This document shows, piece by piece, positions 1 through 9,330 of a stretch of DNA of 64,000 nt (its first letter is position 1; each line of letters begins with the position of its first letter). Source of the DNA: Pseudomonas sp. B33.4 (GTDB taxonomy: Bacteria > Pseudomonadota > Gammaproteobacteria > Pseudomonadales > Pseudomonadaceae); assembly GCF_034555375.1 (NCBI RefSeq), contig NZ_CP140706.1, forward strand, positions 487,001 through 551,000, read 5' to 3'. A program made the position numbers and the translations under genes. Under the pieces are notes generated by a model. It was not told the DNA's origin and made no database searches. It saw nothing but the letters and a program-made list of their open reading frames with translations.

Positions 1-1707
1 GGGGAATCTGACGCCCACTTTGCCGATCTTGTTCCCGTCCATGACCGCAACCGTCCAGTGGGTGTTGTTCCACTCCACCTGGTCACCGACGATGGGAGCA
101 CCACCGACTTTGTGGGCGATGAAGGCGCCCAGGGTCATGTCTGGATCGATGCCCTCGGCCGGCAACCCGTAGAGCGCCGCAACCGCTTTAAGCTGGGCGT
201 CTCCTTCGAGCACGAAGTCGCCGAAGAAACGCAGATCGAGACCCCGTTGCGGCGCCTGGCTGAACAGTTTTCCGAGGGCGCCAAGGTTGTGTTCATGGCC
301 GATAACACACAGTAAATCATCGACTTCCAGCACCGTACTACCCGACGGATGGAGCAGTTGCTGGCCACGAAACAGGGCGGCGATACGCGTGCCTTCGGGC
401 ATTTTCAGCTCGCGCAGGGGCGAACCGATGCACCATTTCTCCGCGCCGAGCTTGTAAACAAACAGCTCCCACTCGCTGGTGACATGGACTTCCAGCGCCG
501 CCCGGGAAATCGGCGCGGGCTCTGGCGGTACCGTCACTTTCAACAGCTTGGCTACCCACGGCAGGCTCGTGCCCTGCACCAGCAGTGACACCAGCACGAT
601 GAAAAACGCGAGGTTGAAGTACAGCTGCGCATTCGGCAGCCCGGCCATCAGCGGGAAAACCGCGAGAATGATCGGTACCGCACCGCGCAAACCAACCCAG
701 GAAATAAAGGCTTTCTCGCGGCCATGGAAGGCTTTGAACGGCAGCAGACCGACCATCACCGACAACGGCCGCGCAAACAGAATCATCCACAGTGCCAGAC
801 CCAGGGCGGGCAAGGCGATCGGCAGCAAGTCGTGCGGCGTCACGAGCAGCCCCAAGACCAGGAACATGCCGATCTGTGCCAGCCAGGCCATGCCATCGAG
901 CATATGCAGAATGCCGTGACGACTGCGCACAGGGCGGTTGCCGATGACCAGACCGCACAGATAAACCGCGAGGAAACCGCTGCCATGCAAGGCGTTGGTC
1001 AACGCGAACACCACCAGACCGCCGGCAATCACCAGAATCGGATACAGCCCGGCAGCAAGGTTTATGCGATTGACCAGTTGCAGCATCAGCCAGCCACCGC
1101 CGAGACCGATCACGCCACCAATGCCGAACTCGCGGATCAGGTGGGTCAACAGGCTCCAGTGCAGTCCGGTCTGGCCGCTGGCGAGCATATCGATCAGGGT
1201 CACGGTGAGAAACACCGCCATCGGGTCGTTGCTGCCGGATTCGATTTCCAGACTGGCGGTGACCCGTTCGTTCAGACCTTTGCCGCCGAGCAGCGAGAAC
1301 ACTGCTGCGGCGTCGGTTGAGCCAACGATGGCGCCGATCAACAGACCTTGAATCAGATTAAGGTCGAACAGCCAGGCAGCGGCCATGCCGGTCAGCCCGG
1401 TGGTGATCAATACCCCAACCGTGGCCAGCGACAGTGCCGGCCATAACGCCACGCGGAAACTCGACACCCGCGTGCGCAAGCCGCCGTCGAGGAGGATCAC
1501 CGCCAGCGCGAGGTTGCCGACCAGATAGGCCGTCGGGTAGTTATCGAAAATGATCCCGCCGCCATCGACCCCGGCGGCCATGCCGACCGCAAGAATAATG
1601 ACCAGAATCGGGATGCCGAGACGGGAAGACAGCGAACTGACAAGAATGCTTGCGCCTACCAGCAACGCGCCGATCAAGAACAGGCTGTTGATGGTCGTCG
1701 CATTCAA
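1..1707 (-). CDS. nhaP2: K+/H+ antiporter NhaP2/CvrA-like, C-terminus cut by window edge
   Basis: Inner-membrane monovalent cation/proton antiporter of the CPA1 family, expected to export K+ (or Na+) in exchange for protons in ion and volume homeostasis. 569 codons are visible and the frame is still open at base 1; the family is about 580 residues, so only a few are missing. About 12 hydrophobic helices fill residues 5-400, with the CPA1 signatures GSTDAAAV (129-136) and ESGSNDPMA (156-164). A cytoplasmic TrkA-C-like domain and a CorC/HlyC-type domain follow. I chose a TTG start at 1707 because GGAG lies 8 nt upstream and the residues read [16 protein letters not shown]; the nearby ATG is out of frame. 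It matches the PA5021 position in P. aeruginosa. Confidence 0.9.
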   Translation of the reverse strand, partial: MNATTINSLFLIGALLVGASILVSSLSSRLGIPILVIILAVGMAAGVDGGGIIFDNYPTAYLVGNLALAVILLDGGLRTRVSSFRVALWPALSLATVGVLITTGLTGMAAAWLFDLNLIQGLLIGAIVGSTDAAAVFSLLGGKGLNERVTASLEIESGSNDPMAVFLTVTLIDMLASGQTGLHWSLLTHLIREFGIGGVIGLGGGWLMLQLVNRINLAAGLYPILVIAGGLVVFALTNALHGSGFLAVYLCGLVIGNRPVRSRHGILHMLDGMAWLAQIGMFLVLGLLVTPHDLLPIALPALGLALWMILFARPLSVMVGLLPFKAFHGREKAFISWVGLRGAVPIILAVFPLMAGLPNAQLYFNLAFFIVLVSLLVQGTSLPWVAKLLKVTVPPEPAPISRAALEVHVTSEWELFVYKLGAEKWCIGSPLRELKMPEGTRIAALFRGQQLLHPSGSTVLEVDDLLCVIGHEHNLGALGKLFSQAPQRGLDLRFFGDFVLEGDAQLKAVAALYGLPAEGIDPDMTLGAFIAHKVGGAPIVGDQVEWNNTHWTVAVMDGNKIGKVGVRFP

Positions 1708-1851
1708 AGGCAGTACTCCAGAAGCGTAAAGACGGGCACAAACTGACCATGCAGTCTGCGTGCCAGCGATTCTAACCTGTTGAAATGTGATGCTGTCAAA
1801 AAGGTTTTTACGCTGGCGTGTTCGGGATTTTGGTTCGGCTGAAGATTGCAG

Positions 1852-2010
1852 CCCTCACCCTAGCCCTCTCCCAGGGGGAGAGGGGACTGATCGCGGTGTT
1901 GGTGCGAGGTACATCGACCTGAAAATTCTGAGTCGAACTCAGGTTTTGAAAAACACGAAAATCTGCTCCCTTTCCCCCTCTCCCTCTGGGAGAGGGCTGG
2001 GGTGAGGGTG
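1852..2010. repeat. REP-type doublet, CCCTCACCC...GGGTGAGGG family
   Basis: Two inverted arms, each with its own short palindrome (CCCTCTCCC...GGGAGAGGG), enclose about 100 bp containing a short GTACATCGACCTGA-like core. The same arms recur at 7084-7276 and 19531-20188. This is a non-coding dispersed Pseudomonas repeat. The rest of the gap between the antiporter and the chemoreceptor (1708-2032) holds no gene that I can see. Confidence 0.85.
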
Positions 2011-2032
2011 CTTTTGATCTTGATCTACTAAG

Positions 2033-3658
2033 TTAAAGGCTGAACCGCCCAACCATGTTGTTCAGGTCCAGCGCCAACCGCGACAGCTCATTGCTCGCCG
2101 CACTCGTCTGATTCGCCCCGGTCGCCGATTGCACCGACAAATCACGAATATTCACCAGATTACGATCCACTTCCCGCGCCACTTGCGCCTGTTCTTCGGC
2201 GGCGCTGGCGATCACCAGGTTGCGCTCGTTGATCTCGACGATGGCGGTGTTGATGGTGTCCAGCGACATGCCGGCACCACGGGCGATGTTCAAGGTCGAC
2301 TCGGCGCGCTCGGTGCTGTTGCGCATCGAGTCCACGGCGTGTTCGGTGCCACTCTGAATGCTGCCGATCATCCGCTCGATTTCGCTGGTCGACTGCTGAG
2401 TGCGGTGCGCCAAGGCACGTACTTCATCCGCCACCACAGCAAAACCGCGACCTGCTTCACCGGCCCGCGCCGCTTCAATCGCTGCGTTCAGTGCCAGCAG
2501 GTTGGTCTGATCGGCCAGACCACGAATCACATCCAGCACTTTGCCAATGTCGCGGGATTCATTGGCCAGATCACCGATCAACGACGCAGTGCTCTGCACA
2601 TCGGCGCTCATGCGTTCGATGGCGCTGACGGTTTCCTGCACCAGATCACGACCATCGCCCGCCGAAGTGGTGGCGTTCTTCGAGGCTTCCGAGGTGCTCA
2701 CGGCGTTGCGTGCAACTTCTTCCACGGCGCTGGTCATCTCGTTGACCGCAGTGGCCGCCTGTTCGATTTCATTGTTCTGCTGGGTCAGGCCGCGCGCGCT
2801 TTCGTCGGTGACGCTGTTCAGTTCTTCAGCCGCCGAAGCCAGCTGAGTGGCGGAACCGGAAATGCGCTGCAAGGTGTCGCGCAGTTTCGATTGCATCTTC
2901 GCCATCGCTGCCAGCAGGCGACCGGCTTCGTCACTGCCATCGACGTGGATCGGCTGGGTCAGGTTGCCCTCGGCGATGGTTTCTGCCGCATCCAGGGCCT
3001 TGGCGATCGGGCGGGTGATGCTGGTGGTCAGCAACCAGGCGAACAGCAGCGTCAGGCCGGTGGCGATCACCAACAGCGTCACCACCAGGTCGAACGCCGA
3101 AGAATACTGATCGGCCGCTTGCTGATTGGTCTCGCTGATTTGCTCGCCATTGATTTGCATCAGACGGTTGAGCACGGTGTTCATCGCTTCGGAGTTGTTG
3201 AGCAGCTCGGTGTTGAGCAGGTTGCGCAGCTCATCCACCTGATTATTGCGCGACAGGCTCTTCATGCGGTCTTCGATCTGGCGATACTGGCCGAGCAGCT
3301 GCACGTACTGGTCGTATGCCGCACGTTCCTCAGGGCTGCCGATCAGTGGCTCGTAGGCGGTTTGAGCTGCGCGAATCTGCTGGTTACGCATGTCCAGCAA
3401 CTCAACGGTTTTCTGCTGCACGTCGGGCTCGCGGTTGACCAGCAAGCGGTACGACAGCACGCGCAGGCGCAGGGTCAGCTGGGTGAATTCGTCGAGGTTC
3501 TTGATGCTCGGCACGCTGCTGGACGAGATGTCCTCGGCGGCGCCGCGGATTTTGCTCATCTGGTTCAGGGCGAACACGCCGAGAATCAGCATCAGGCCGC
3601 CGATCAAAGCGAAACCGGTAAACGCCCGTGGGGCGATATTCATATTGCGGAGGGACAT
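2033..3658 (-). CDS. methyl-accepting chemotaxis protein, four-helix-bundle sensor type
   Basis: Transmembrane chemoreceptor of 541 residues that signals through CheW/CheA. Order of parts: a first membrane helix (about 10-30), a periplasmic, largely helical sensor region typical of the 4HB_MCP class (about 30-185), a second membrane helix (about 190-215), a HAMP linker, then the long signalling coiled coil. The conserved hairpin tip, with [19 protein letters not shown], lies at about 382-417. The start at [10 protein letters not shown] is the one usual for this family; an upstream ATG at 3688 would add ten unlikely residues. The ligand cannot be told from sequence. It sits alone between REP DNA and the divergent coiled-coil/zapA-like pair. 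Confidence 0.93.
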   Translation of the reverse strand: MSLRNMNIAPRAFTGFALIGGLMLILGVFALNQMSKIRGAAEDISSSSVPSIKNLDEFTQLTLRLRVLSYRLLVNREPDVQQKTVELLDMRNQQIRAAQTAYEPLIGSPEERAAYDQYVQLLGQYRQIEDRMKSLSRNNQVDELRNLLNTELLNNSEAMNTVLNRLMQINGEQISETNQQAADQYSSAFDLVVTLLVIATGLTLLFAWLLTTSITRPIAKALDAAETIAEGNLTQPIHVDGSDEAGRLLAAMAKMQSKLRDTLQRISGSATQLASAAEELNSVTDESARGLTQQNNEIEQAATAVNEMTSAVEEVARNAVSTSEASKNATTSAGDGRDLVQETVSAIERMSADVQSTASLIGDLANESRDIGKVLDVIRGLADQTNLLALNAAIEAARAGEAGRGFAVVADEVRALAHRTQQSTSEIERMIGSIQSGTEHAVDSMRNSTERAESTLNIARGAGMSLDTINTAIVEINERNLVIASAAEEQAQVAREVDRNLVNIRDLSVQSATGANQTSAASNELSRLALDLNNMVGRFSL

Positions 3659-3936
3659 GGGCGGATACCAAGAGAGGGCCGCTTCCATGCGGGCTGAGAC
3701 TGCGATATGGATGACTTATCGGTCATGCGACTAAAGTCTTGAGGCACTGTGCGTATTTGTCGCAGAAGGGCTCGGGCGACGAAGTGCAGGAACCAGATCG
3801 GCAGATCACAGTCTTTAAAACTCGCAGGAACGGTCCGCCACCAGGAAAATCAAGGCTTTGCGCCGGTTTAACCCTGGCATCCGTGGTGACTTTTCTTTAT
3901 CGTACGCGCCCTTTGAAAAACGCTTGGAAGATCAAA

Positions 3937-4167
3937 ATGTTGGAAGCATCCCTCAGCCAATTGGAACAGCTCGTCAGCGACCTGGTGCAACAGAACCAGA
4001 CACTCGCGCAAACCAACCAGACCCTGTCCACGGAACTGGCCCAGGCCAAGGATGAAAACGAAAGCCTGCAACTGAACCTGATGGAGCAGGAAGAAAAGCA
4101 CGGCGCCACCGCTGCACGCATTCAAGCCCTGGTTGATCGCGTCAACGCAGGTCCTGTCAGCGCATGA
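3937..4167 (+). CDS. small coiled-coil protein, ZapB/TIGR02449-like
   Basis: A 76-residue protein, nearly all heptad-like coiled coil rich in Leu, Gln and Glu (LEQLVSDLVQQNQTLAQTNQ, residues 9-28), with no membrane segment. It resembles the short coiled-coil proteins encoded just upstream of zapA in gammaproteobacteria. Its stop overlaps the start of the next gene (ATGA), so the two are translationally coupled. I chose the ATG at 3937 because GGAAG lies about 9 nt upstream; an in-frame start at 3739 would add an unlikely N-terminus. Role inferred: a partner of the downstream ZapA-like protein. The 3689-3936 gap presumably holds the promoters of this pair and of the divergent chemoreceptor gene; I recognise no site in it. 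Confidence 0.75.
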   Translation: MLEASLSQLEQLVSDLVQQNQTLAQTNQTLSTELAQAKDENESLQLNLMEQEEKHGATAARIQALVDRVNAGPVSA

Positions 4168-4466
4168 ACCACCACACAGCAGGGGTAAAAGTCGTCTCCA
4201 TTCTTGGGGAGGACTATTCGATCAAGGCACCGGCCGGGGAAGAACAGACCCTGCTGGACGCGGCCATGATGCTCAAGGCAGCGCTGGATGACACCAAGCG
4301 CAAATACCCGACACTGATCGGTGACCGCTTGCTGGTGCTGGCGGCGATGAATCTGTGCTCGCAGCAGATCGAAATGAAGAAGCAACATCAGGAAGAGCTC
4401 GACCGTTACCAAGAGCAAGTCAGCGCCACGGTCGACACTATTGCCAAGACCATCAATCAGGGTTGA
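4164..4466 (+). CDS. ZapA-like cell division protein, divergent
   Basis: A 100-residue protein with the ZapA layout: an N-terminal beta/alpha head (VKVVSILGEDYSIKAPAGEE) and a C-terminal helix for coiled-coil dimerisation, with the family-like core GDRLLVLAAMNLCSQQI at about 53-69. ZapA proteins bundle FtsZ filaments at mid-cell. The sequence is clearly different from the canonical Pseudomonas ZapA as I remember it (which has ADRVAVMAALNITHDLL), so this may be a paralogue. It overlaps the upstream coiled-coil gene by 4 bp. The neighbours usual for canonical zapA (6S RNA and a 5-formyltetrahydrofolate cyclo-ligase gene) are not found downstream. Confidence 0.78.
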   Translation: MNHHTAGVKVVSILGEDYSIKAPAGEEQTLLDAAMMLKAALDDTKRKYPTLIGDRLLVLAAMNLCSQQIEMKKQHQEELDRYQEQVSATVDTIAKTINQG

Positions 4467-4498
4467 AGTCTCTGGGGTGGACCCTAGCCTCTTCTCAG

Positions 4499-4524
4499 GA
4501 GCGCTCCATTTGTGAGGAGCGCTC
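4499..4524 (+). other. hairpin downstream of zapA-like gene
   Basis: GAGCGCTCC and GGAGCGCTC form a perfect 9-bp stem with an 8-nt loop, 33 bp after the zapA-like stop. No T-run follows, so it may be a weak terminator, an RNA-stabilising stem, or a palindromic protein site. Position favours a 3'-end role. Confidence 0.45.
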
Positions 4525-4541
4525 TAGAGCGGGATGAGCGT

Positions 4542-4919
4542 TCATGGTGCGCTGATTGACGTAATCCTGAAGTAATAGCGGCCATCCCGGTTCGCTACAT
4601 CCTTTTCTTCCACCTTGAAAGGTTCATCGGGGAAGTCGGGATGGGTAAGAAAATCCCCCTTTTCAATGTACCGAGCCATGTCATCTTGGTTGAGTGCCGT
4701 TTCACTTCGCCACTTGGACGGAGTTGCGTCGACCTCTATTTCGATAAACCACCCGCTGACTGATTCCTCGAATGATTTTTTCAGGACGGTGGTTTGCCTG
4801 TCGTTGAATGTTTTTTTTATCGTCTGACCTACCCTGACGGATTTCAGCATTTCATCCAGAGTAGAGCCTTCAATACTTTGAGTGCCCTGAATACTTTCAA
4901 TAGTGCGTTGTCTGCTCAT
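4542..4919 (-). CDS. hypothetical protein, 125 residues, atypical composition
   Basis: I do not recognise this protein. It is soluble and charged (many Lys, Glu and Asp), with no signal peptide or membrane helix. Trp and aromatic patches in the second half (GWFIEIEVDATPSKW, RYYFRITSI) suggest a small beta-containing domain. I chose the start at MSRQRTIESIQ because GAGG lies 8 nt upstream; the same frame stays open to an ATG at 5078, which would give 178 residues. The local DNA (about 4740-5110) is clearly more AT-rich than the neighbours, which suggests acquisition by transfer. It is convergent with the zapA-like gene and divergent from the next chemoreceptor. Confidence 0.6.
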   Translation of the reverse strand: MSRQRTIESIQGTQSIEGSTLDEMLKSVRVGQTIKKTFNDRQTTVLKKSFEESVSGWFIEIEVDATPSKWRSETALNQDDMARYIEKGDFLTHPDFPDEPFKVEEKDVANRDGRYYFRITSISAP

Positions 4920-5128
4920 TTCCGATTCCTCGTTTTTTTGGGTTTCGCCAACGAAGAGTACGGCTTTGATGGATTCCTTACACCTGACAACCCTGACAGT
5001 AGACACGACCGCTTTTCCGTGAATTTTATTAATCTCGAGCATGGGTTGCGGAACAATATTTAGATTTTTTGTATACATTTGGCGCGACAGTTGCAGTGTT
5101 TCTGCCTCTTATTCTTTGGGGGTGCTCC

Positions 5129-7066
5129 ATGCAGTTGTGGCGACGCAGTATTCAATGGCAGCTGATTCTCAGTATGGGCACCGCCCTGCTGGTCAGTATC
5201 CTGATCGTGGTTGGCATTTATACCCTGGTGGTTAACCGGCTCGCCCAGAGCTATCTGGTCGAGCAAGCGCTGCCGTCAAGCATTGAAGCGACGCGCAACG
5301 ATATCGAACGCATCCTCGTCCAGCCGCTGACGGCGGCCAAGGATATTGCCAGCAACACGATGGTCCGCGACTGGCTCGCTACTGGCGAAGACAGCAGCAA
5401 AACGGCGGGCTTCGCGCAGTATCTGGAAGGCATCCGCGCCGAACATAAGGCCTTTACCGCTTTGATTATCGGCACCGAATCCAATCACTACATCACCGAA
5501 AAAGGCCTGGATCGCACCCTCAGCCGTTCCAAACCGGCTGACGCGTGGTTCTATTCCTTCCTCGACAGCAATCAGCCGCGCACCCTCAATATCGACAACG
5601 ACGGCGCCACCGGAGAACTGGCGCTGTTCATCGATTTGAAGGTCGAGCAGGCCGGCAAAGTGGTCGGCGTGGCCGGACTCGGGCTGAGCATGAAAGAGCT
5701 GTCGGAGTTGATCCACAATTTCAGCTTTGGTGAGCGCGGCAAGGTCTATCTGGTGCGTTCCGACGGTTTGATCCAGGTGCATCCCGAAGCGCAGTTCAGC
5801 GGCAAACGCACCTTGAGCGAGCAGATTGGCGCCAATGCGGCGCAGTCCGTCATGGGCCAAAAAACGGCGATCAGCAGCAGCTTCAAAAGGGATGGCGAAG
5901 ACTTCCTCGCCTTCAGCCTGCCGTTGCGCGATTTGGGCTGGACTCTGGTGGCAGAAGTGCCGCAATCGCAGATTTACGCCGAGGCGCGCAAAGCCATGTG
6001 GATGAGTGGCGGTATCGGCCTTGCCGTGGCCCTCGTGTGCCTGGCGCTGGTGGTGTGGCTGGCACAAGGGCTGGTGCGGCCGATTCGTCAGGTAACAGCG
6101 GCGCTGGTAGCGATTGGTAGCGGCGGTGGAGATTTGACCCACAGGTTAGATTCCAGCCGCGCCGATGAGCTGGGCGACCTTGCACGTGGCTTCAACCGCT
6201 TCCTCGACAGTCAGCGCGGGATGATCGGCGAAGTGCTGACCACCAGCGAGCGTTTACGCACTGCTGTGGGGCAAGTGGCGAAAGTGGTGGAGAACACCGC
6301 AGAGCGCTCGGGTCGTCAGCAGGAAATGACTGACATGGTCGCCACTGCCGTTCACGAGATGGGCCTGACCGTGCAGGAAATCGCGCAGAACGCCGGTAAT
6401 GCGGCGCTGGCCTCGCAAACCGCGCGGGATGAGGCGATGCAGGCGCGAGAAGTGGTCGGCGGCTCGATTCGGCACATTGAAAGCATGTCCGATGAGATTG
6501 GTTTAGCGGCGGGAGCGGTGGGTGAGCTGGCGCACCAAGTGGCGTCGATTGATTCGGTACTTGCGGTGATTCGCGGGGTGTCCGAGCAGACCAACCTGTT
6601 GGCGCTCAATGCCGCCATCGAGGCAGCCCGAGCCGGGGATATGGGGCGTGGCTTTGCGGTTGTTGCTGATGAAGTGCGCACTTTGGCGCGCAGGACGCAG
6701 GCCTCCACCGACGAAATCCAACAGATGATTGGCAGCCTCAAGCAAGGTGCGGAAAACGCCGTGTCGTCGATGCGCACGGGGCAAGCTGCAACCGGCACCG
6801 GGGTTGAGTCGAGCCAGCGCACCGGAGCGTCGCTGACGGCAATTACCGGGCAGGTCGAGCGCATCAGTGACATGAACCATCAGGTCGCGACGGCGACCGA
6901 AGAGCAGTCGGCGGTGACGGAAGAGATCAACCGTAACGTGCAGGGGATTTCTGATCTGGCGCGGGCGACGGCGGGGGAGGTTCGGGCCTGTCGTGAGGAT
7001 TGTCAGATGCTGCAGAAACTGGCGGATGATCTGGCGCGGCAGATGGGTGGGTTCAAGCTGAGCTGA
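5129..7066 (+). CDS. methyl-accepting chemotaxis protein with Cache-type sensor
   Basis: Chemoreceptor of 645 residues. A membrane helix at about 10-30 is followed by a large periplasmic region (about 35-290) whose pattern, including [15 protein letters not shown] and [17 protein letters not shown], fits a Cache/PDC ligand-binding domain. A second membrane helix (about 293-315), HAMP and the signalling domain follow, with the hairpin tip [19 protein letters not shown] at about 485-519. Cache receptors usually sense amino acids, organic acids or similar small molecules; the ligand here is unknown. The ATG at 5129 has GGGGG 7-11 nt upstream and gives the usual N-terminus; an in-frame ATG at 5069 lies in AT-rich leader DNA. 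It ends without a CheR-tethering pentapeptide. Confidence 0.92.
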   Translation: MQLWRRSIQWQLILSMGTALLVSILIVVGIYTLVVNRLAQSYLVEQALPSSIEATRNDIERILVQPLTAAKDIASNTMVRDWLATGEDSSKTAGFAQYLEGIRAEHKAFTALIIGTESNHYITEKGLDRTLSRSKPADAWFYSFLDSNQPRTLNIDNDGATGELALFIDLKVEQAGKVVGVAGLGLSMKELSELIHNFSFGERGKVYLVRSDGLIQVHPEAQFSGKRTLSEQIGANAAQSVMGQKTAISSSFKRDGEDFLAFSLPLRDLGWTLVAEVPQSQIYAEARKAMWMSGGIGLAVALVCLALVVWLAQGLVRPIRQVTAALVAIGSGGGDLTHRLDSSRADELGDLARGFNRFLDSQRGMIGEVLTTSERLRTAVGQVAKVVENTAERSGRQQEMTDMVATAVHEMGLTVQEIAQNAGNAALASQTARDEAMQAREVVGGSIRHIESMSDEIGLAAGAVGELAHQVASIDSVLAVIRGVSEQTNLLALNAAIEAARAGDMGRGFAVVADEVRTLARRTQASTDEIQQMIGSLKQGAENAVSSMRTGQAATGTGVESSQRTGASLTAITGQVERISDMNHQVATATEEQSAVTEEINRNVQGISDLARATAGEVRACREDCQMLQKLADDLARQMGGFKLS

Positions 7067-7083
7067 GTGCTGAGCCTGTAAAG

Positions 7084-7276
7084 CCCCTCACCCTAACCCT
7101 CCCGAAACGTCGGACCGCCCGTAGGGAGAGGGGACTGGCCGAGGTGTCTTGCGTCATGCGCCGATTTGAAAGACCGTGTCGATTATGGATTCGGCAAGGC
7201 CCTTTCAGGTCGGTGTATTTCTTAAATATCCCCCGGTCGGCCCCCTCTCCCTCCGGGAGAGGGCTGGGGTGAGGGT
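7084..7276. repeat. REP-type doublet, CCCTCACCC...GGGTGAGGG family
   Basis: Second copy of the element seen at 1852-2010. Its left arm is degenerate (CCCTCACCCTAACCCTCCCG) and its right arm intact (CCCTCTCCCTCCGGGAGAGG). It lies between convergent genes (chemoreceptor and acyl-CoA dehydrogenase). No gene is visible inside. Confidence 0.8.
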
Positions 7277-7282
7277 GGCGTT

Positions 7283-9085
7283 TCAGAACCACGCATCCTG
7301 CATCGCCAGACACGTATCATCCCGCGCCTCCAGCAACGCCAATTCATGGTGGCAACCCGGCACTTCCCACGTCAGAAAGTACCGCGCGGCCTGCAACTTG
7401 CCCTTATAGAAGTCGGCATCCGCTGCATTCCCTTTGGCCAGCCCTTCCTCGGCACGAATCGCCTGCTCCAGCCAGCGCCAGCCAATCACCGTGTGGCCGA
7501 ACACCTTCAGGTACAACGCCGAATTCGCCAGGCTGCTGTTGACCTTGCCCTGTGCCAGATCGGTCAACAAACCGATGGTCACCGTTTGCAGGCGCGCCAC
7601 CAGCTTCTCCAGTGGCTCACGCAGTGCGCTCAGCGATTCGTACGCTGTAGCGCGTTCAGCGGTGGTGGCTATCAACCGAATCAATTGCTTCAGACCAGCG
7701 CCAGCGTTCTGCGCCAGTTTGCGACCGAGCAAGTCCAGCGACTGAATGCCGTGGGTGCCTTCGTGAATCGGATTCAAGCGGTTGTCGCGGTAATACTGCT
7801 CCACCGGGTATTCGCGGGTGTAGCCATGACCGCCGAGAATCTGGATCGCCAGTTCGTTGGCCTTCAGGCAGAACTCCGACGGCCAGGATTTGACGATCGG
7901 CGTCAGCAAATCCAGCAACTCATGGGCCTGTTTGCGCTCGGTTTCGGACTCAAGTGTCGTGGTGTCATCAAATAACCGAGCGGCATACAAACCGAGGTCA
8001 AAGGCCCCTTCGACGTAGGACTTCTGCGTCAACAGCATGCGTCTGACATCCGCGTGCTGAATGATCGCCACCGGTGCCGTGGTCGGATCTTTGCTGTCCG
8101 GCACGCGGCCCTGCGGTCGCTCGCGGGCGTACTCCAGCGAATACAGATAACCGGCATAACCGAGCATCACCGCGCCCATGCCTACACCGATCCGCGCCTC
8201 GTTCATCATCTGGAACATATAGCTCAAACCGTGATGCGGTTTGCCCACCAGATAACCGACGCACTCGCCGTTATCGCCGAAGTTCAGCGCCGTGGAGGTG
8301 GTGCCGCGCCAGCCCATCTTGTGAAACAGACCGGCGAGTAGCACGTCGTTGCGCTGACCGAGGCTACCGTCATCGTTGACCAGAAACTTCGGCACGATGA
8401 ACAGCGAAATACCTTTCACCCCCGGCGGTGCGTCCGGCAGTTTGGCCAGAACCATGTGCACGATGTTTTCCGAGAGCGGGTGATCGCCGCCGGAAATGAA
8501 GATCTTGTTGCCCTTGAGGCGATAAGTGCCGTCGGACGCCGGTTCGGCGCGCGTACGAATATCCGACAGGGACGAACCGGCATGGGGTTCGGTCAGGGCC
8601 ATGGTGCCGAAGAAGCGTCCGTCGATCATCGGTTGCAGGAAGCGTTGTTTCTGCTCGTCCGTGCCAAAGCTTTCAATCAGATTCGCCGCGCCCATGGTCA
8701 AGAACGGGTAGGACGTCGACGCCGCATTGGCTGACTGGAAATGGGCGAAGCAGGCTTGCGACAGCAATGTAGGCAGTTGCATGCCGCCGGCGTCGAAACT
8801 TCTCGCAGCGTTGAGGAATCCGGCCTCAAGAAAGGCATCCACCGCCGGTTTCACTTCCGGAATCAGAATCGCCTTACCGTCTTCATAGCGCGGCTCGTTC
8901 TCGTCGCCCTTGCGGTTGTGCGGGGCGAAGTACTTCTCGGCGATGTTGCGCGCGGTGCCGATGGCAGCGTCGAAGGTTTCGCGGTTGTGCTCGGCAAAGC
9001 GCTCACGCCGGGTCAGGCCCTCGGCATCGAGGACTTCATACAGCTCAAAAGCCAGATTGCGGGAACTGAGCAGCGTCTCGGACAT
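7283..9085 (-). CDS. acyl-CoA dehydrogenase, large C-terminal-extended type
   Basis: FAD-dependent acyl-CoA dehydrogenase of 600 residues, longer than the 380-residue standard because it has N- and C-terminal extensions, as in the PA5020/DmdC-like group. The FAD/substrate motif MALTEPHAGSSLSDI lies near 162-176. The catalytic base is the Glu of HEGTHGIQ (about residue 442), and GGHGYTREYPVEQYYRD precedes it. It should oxidise an acyl-CoA to the enoyl-CoA and pass electrons to ETF; the chain length of its substrate is unknown. The ATG at 9085 opens MSETLLSSRNLAFELYEVLD, usual for the family. It is transcribed alone. Confidence 0.92.
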   Translation of the reverse strand: MSETLLSSRNLAFELYEVLDAEGLTRRERFAEHNRETFDAAIGTARNIAEKYFAPHNRKGDENEPRYEDGKAILIPEVKPAVDAFLEAGFLNAARSFDAGGMQLPTLLSQACFAHFQSANAASTSYPFLTMGAANLIESFGTDEQKQRFLQPMIDGRFFGTMALTEPHAGSSLSDIRTRAEPASDGTYRLKGNKIFISGGDHPLSENIVHMVLAKLPDAPPGVKGISLFIVPKFLVNDDGSLGQRNDVLLAGLFHKMGWRGTTSTALNFGDNGECVGYLVGKPHHGLSYMFQMMNEARIGVGMGAVMLGYAGYLYSLEYARERPQGRVPDSKDPTTAPVAIIQHADVRRMLLTQKSYVEGAFDLGLYAARLFDDTTTLESETERKQAHELLDLLTPIVKSWPSEFCLKANELAIQILGGHGYTREYPVEQYYRDNRLNPIHEGTHGIQSLDLLGRKLAQNAGAGLKQLIRLIATTAERATAYESLSALREPLEKLVARLQTVTIGLLTDLAQGKVNSSLANSALYLKVFGHTVIGWRWLEQAIRAEEGLAKGNAADADFYKGKLQAARYFLTWEVPGCHHELALLEARDDTCLAMQDAWF

Positions 9086-9192
9086 GGCGGCCTACCTGAA
9101 ATTGGGGTTGGGCCGAGTCTAAGGCGGGGGAATAGAGGCTGGATAGGATGATTGATGAGAGTGATGCAGAGGTGAGGGCGACACTAATCAAA

Positions 9193-9281
9193 TGTAGGAG
9201 TGAGCCTGCTCGCGATAGCGGTCTGTCAGACACATTTATTCTAACTGACAGACCGCTATCGCGAGCAGGCTCACTCCTACA
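9193..9281. repeat. REP doublet, perfect inverted repeat, GAGCCTGCTCGCGA family
   Basis: A perfect 37-bp inverted repeat with a 15-nt spacer: the left arm at 9193-9229 begins TGTAGGAGTGAGCCTGCTCG and the right arm at 9245-9281 is its exact reverse complement. It lies between the putA stop and the acyl-CoA dehydrogenase start. REPIN-like element of the common fluorescens-group family. Confidence 0.95.
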
Positions 9282-9330
9282 GGGGTTTACATTCCAGGCG
9301 ACCATTGCGGTCGCCTGGGCTTGCAGCGGT

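Noticed and set aside
4467..4541. 6S RNA gene expected downstream of zapA
   Set aside because: Only a few bases near 4469 recall the start of a 6S gene, and the following sequence runs into a short hairpin and the convergent hypothetical gene. Too short and dissimilar to call.
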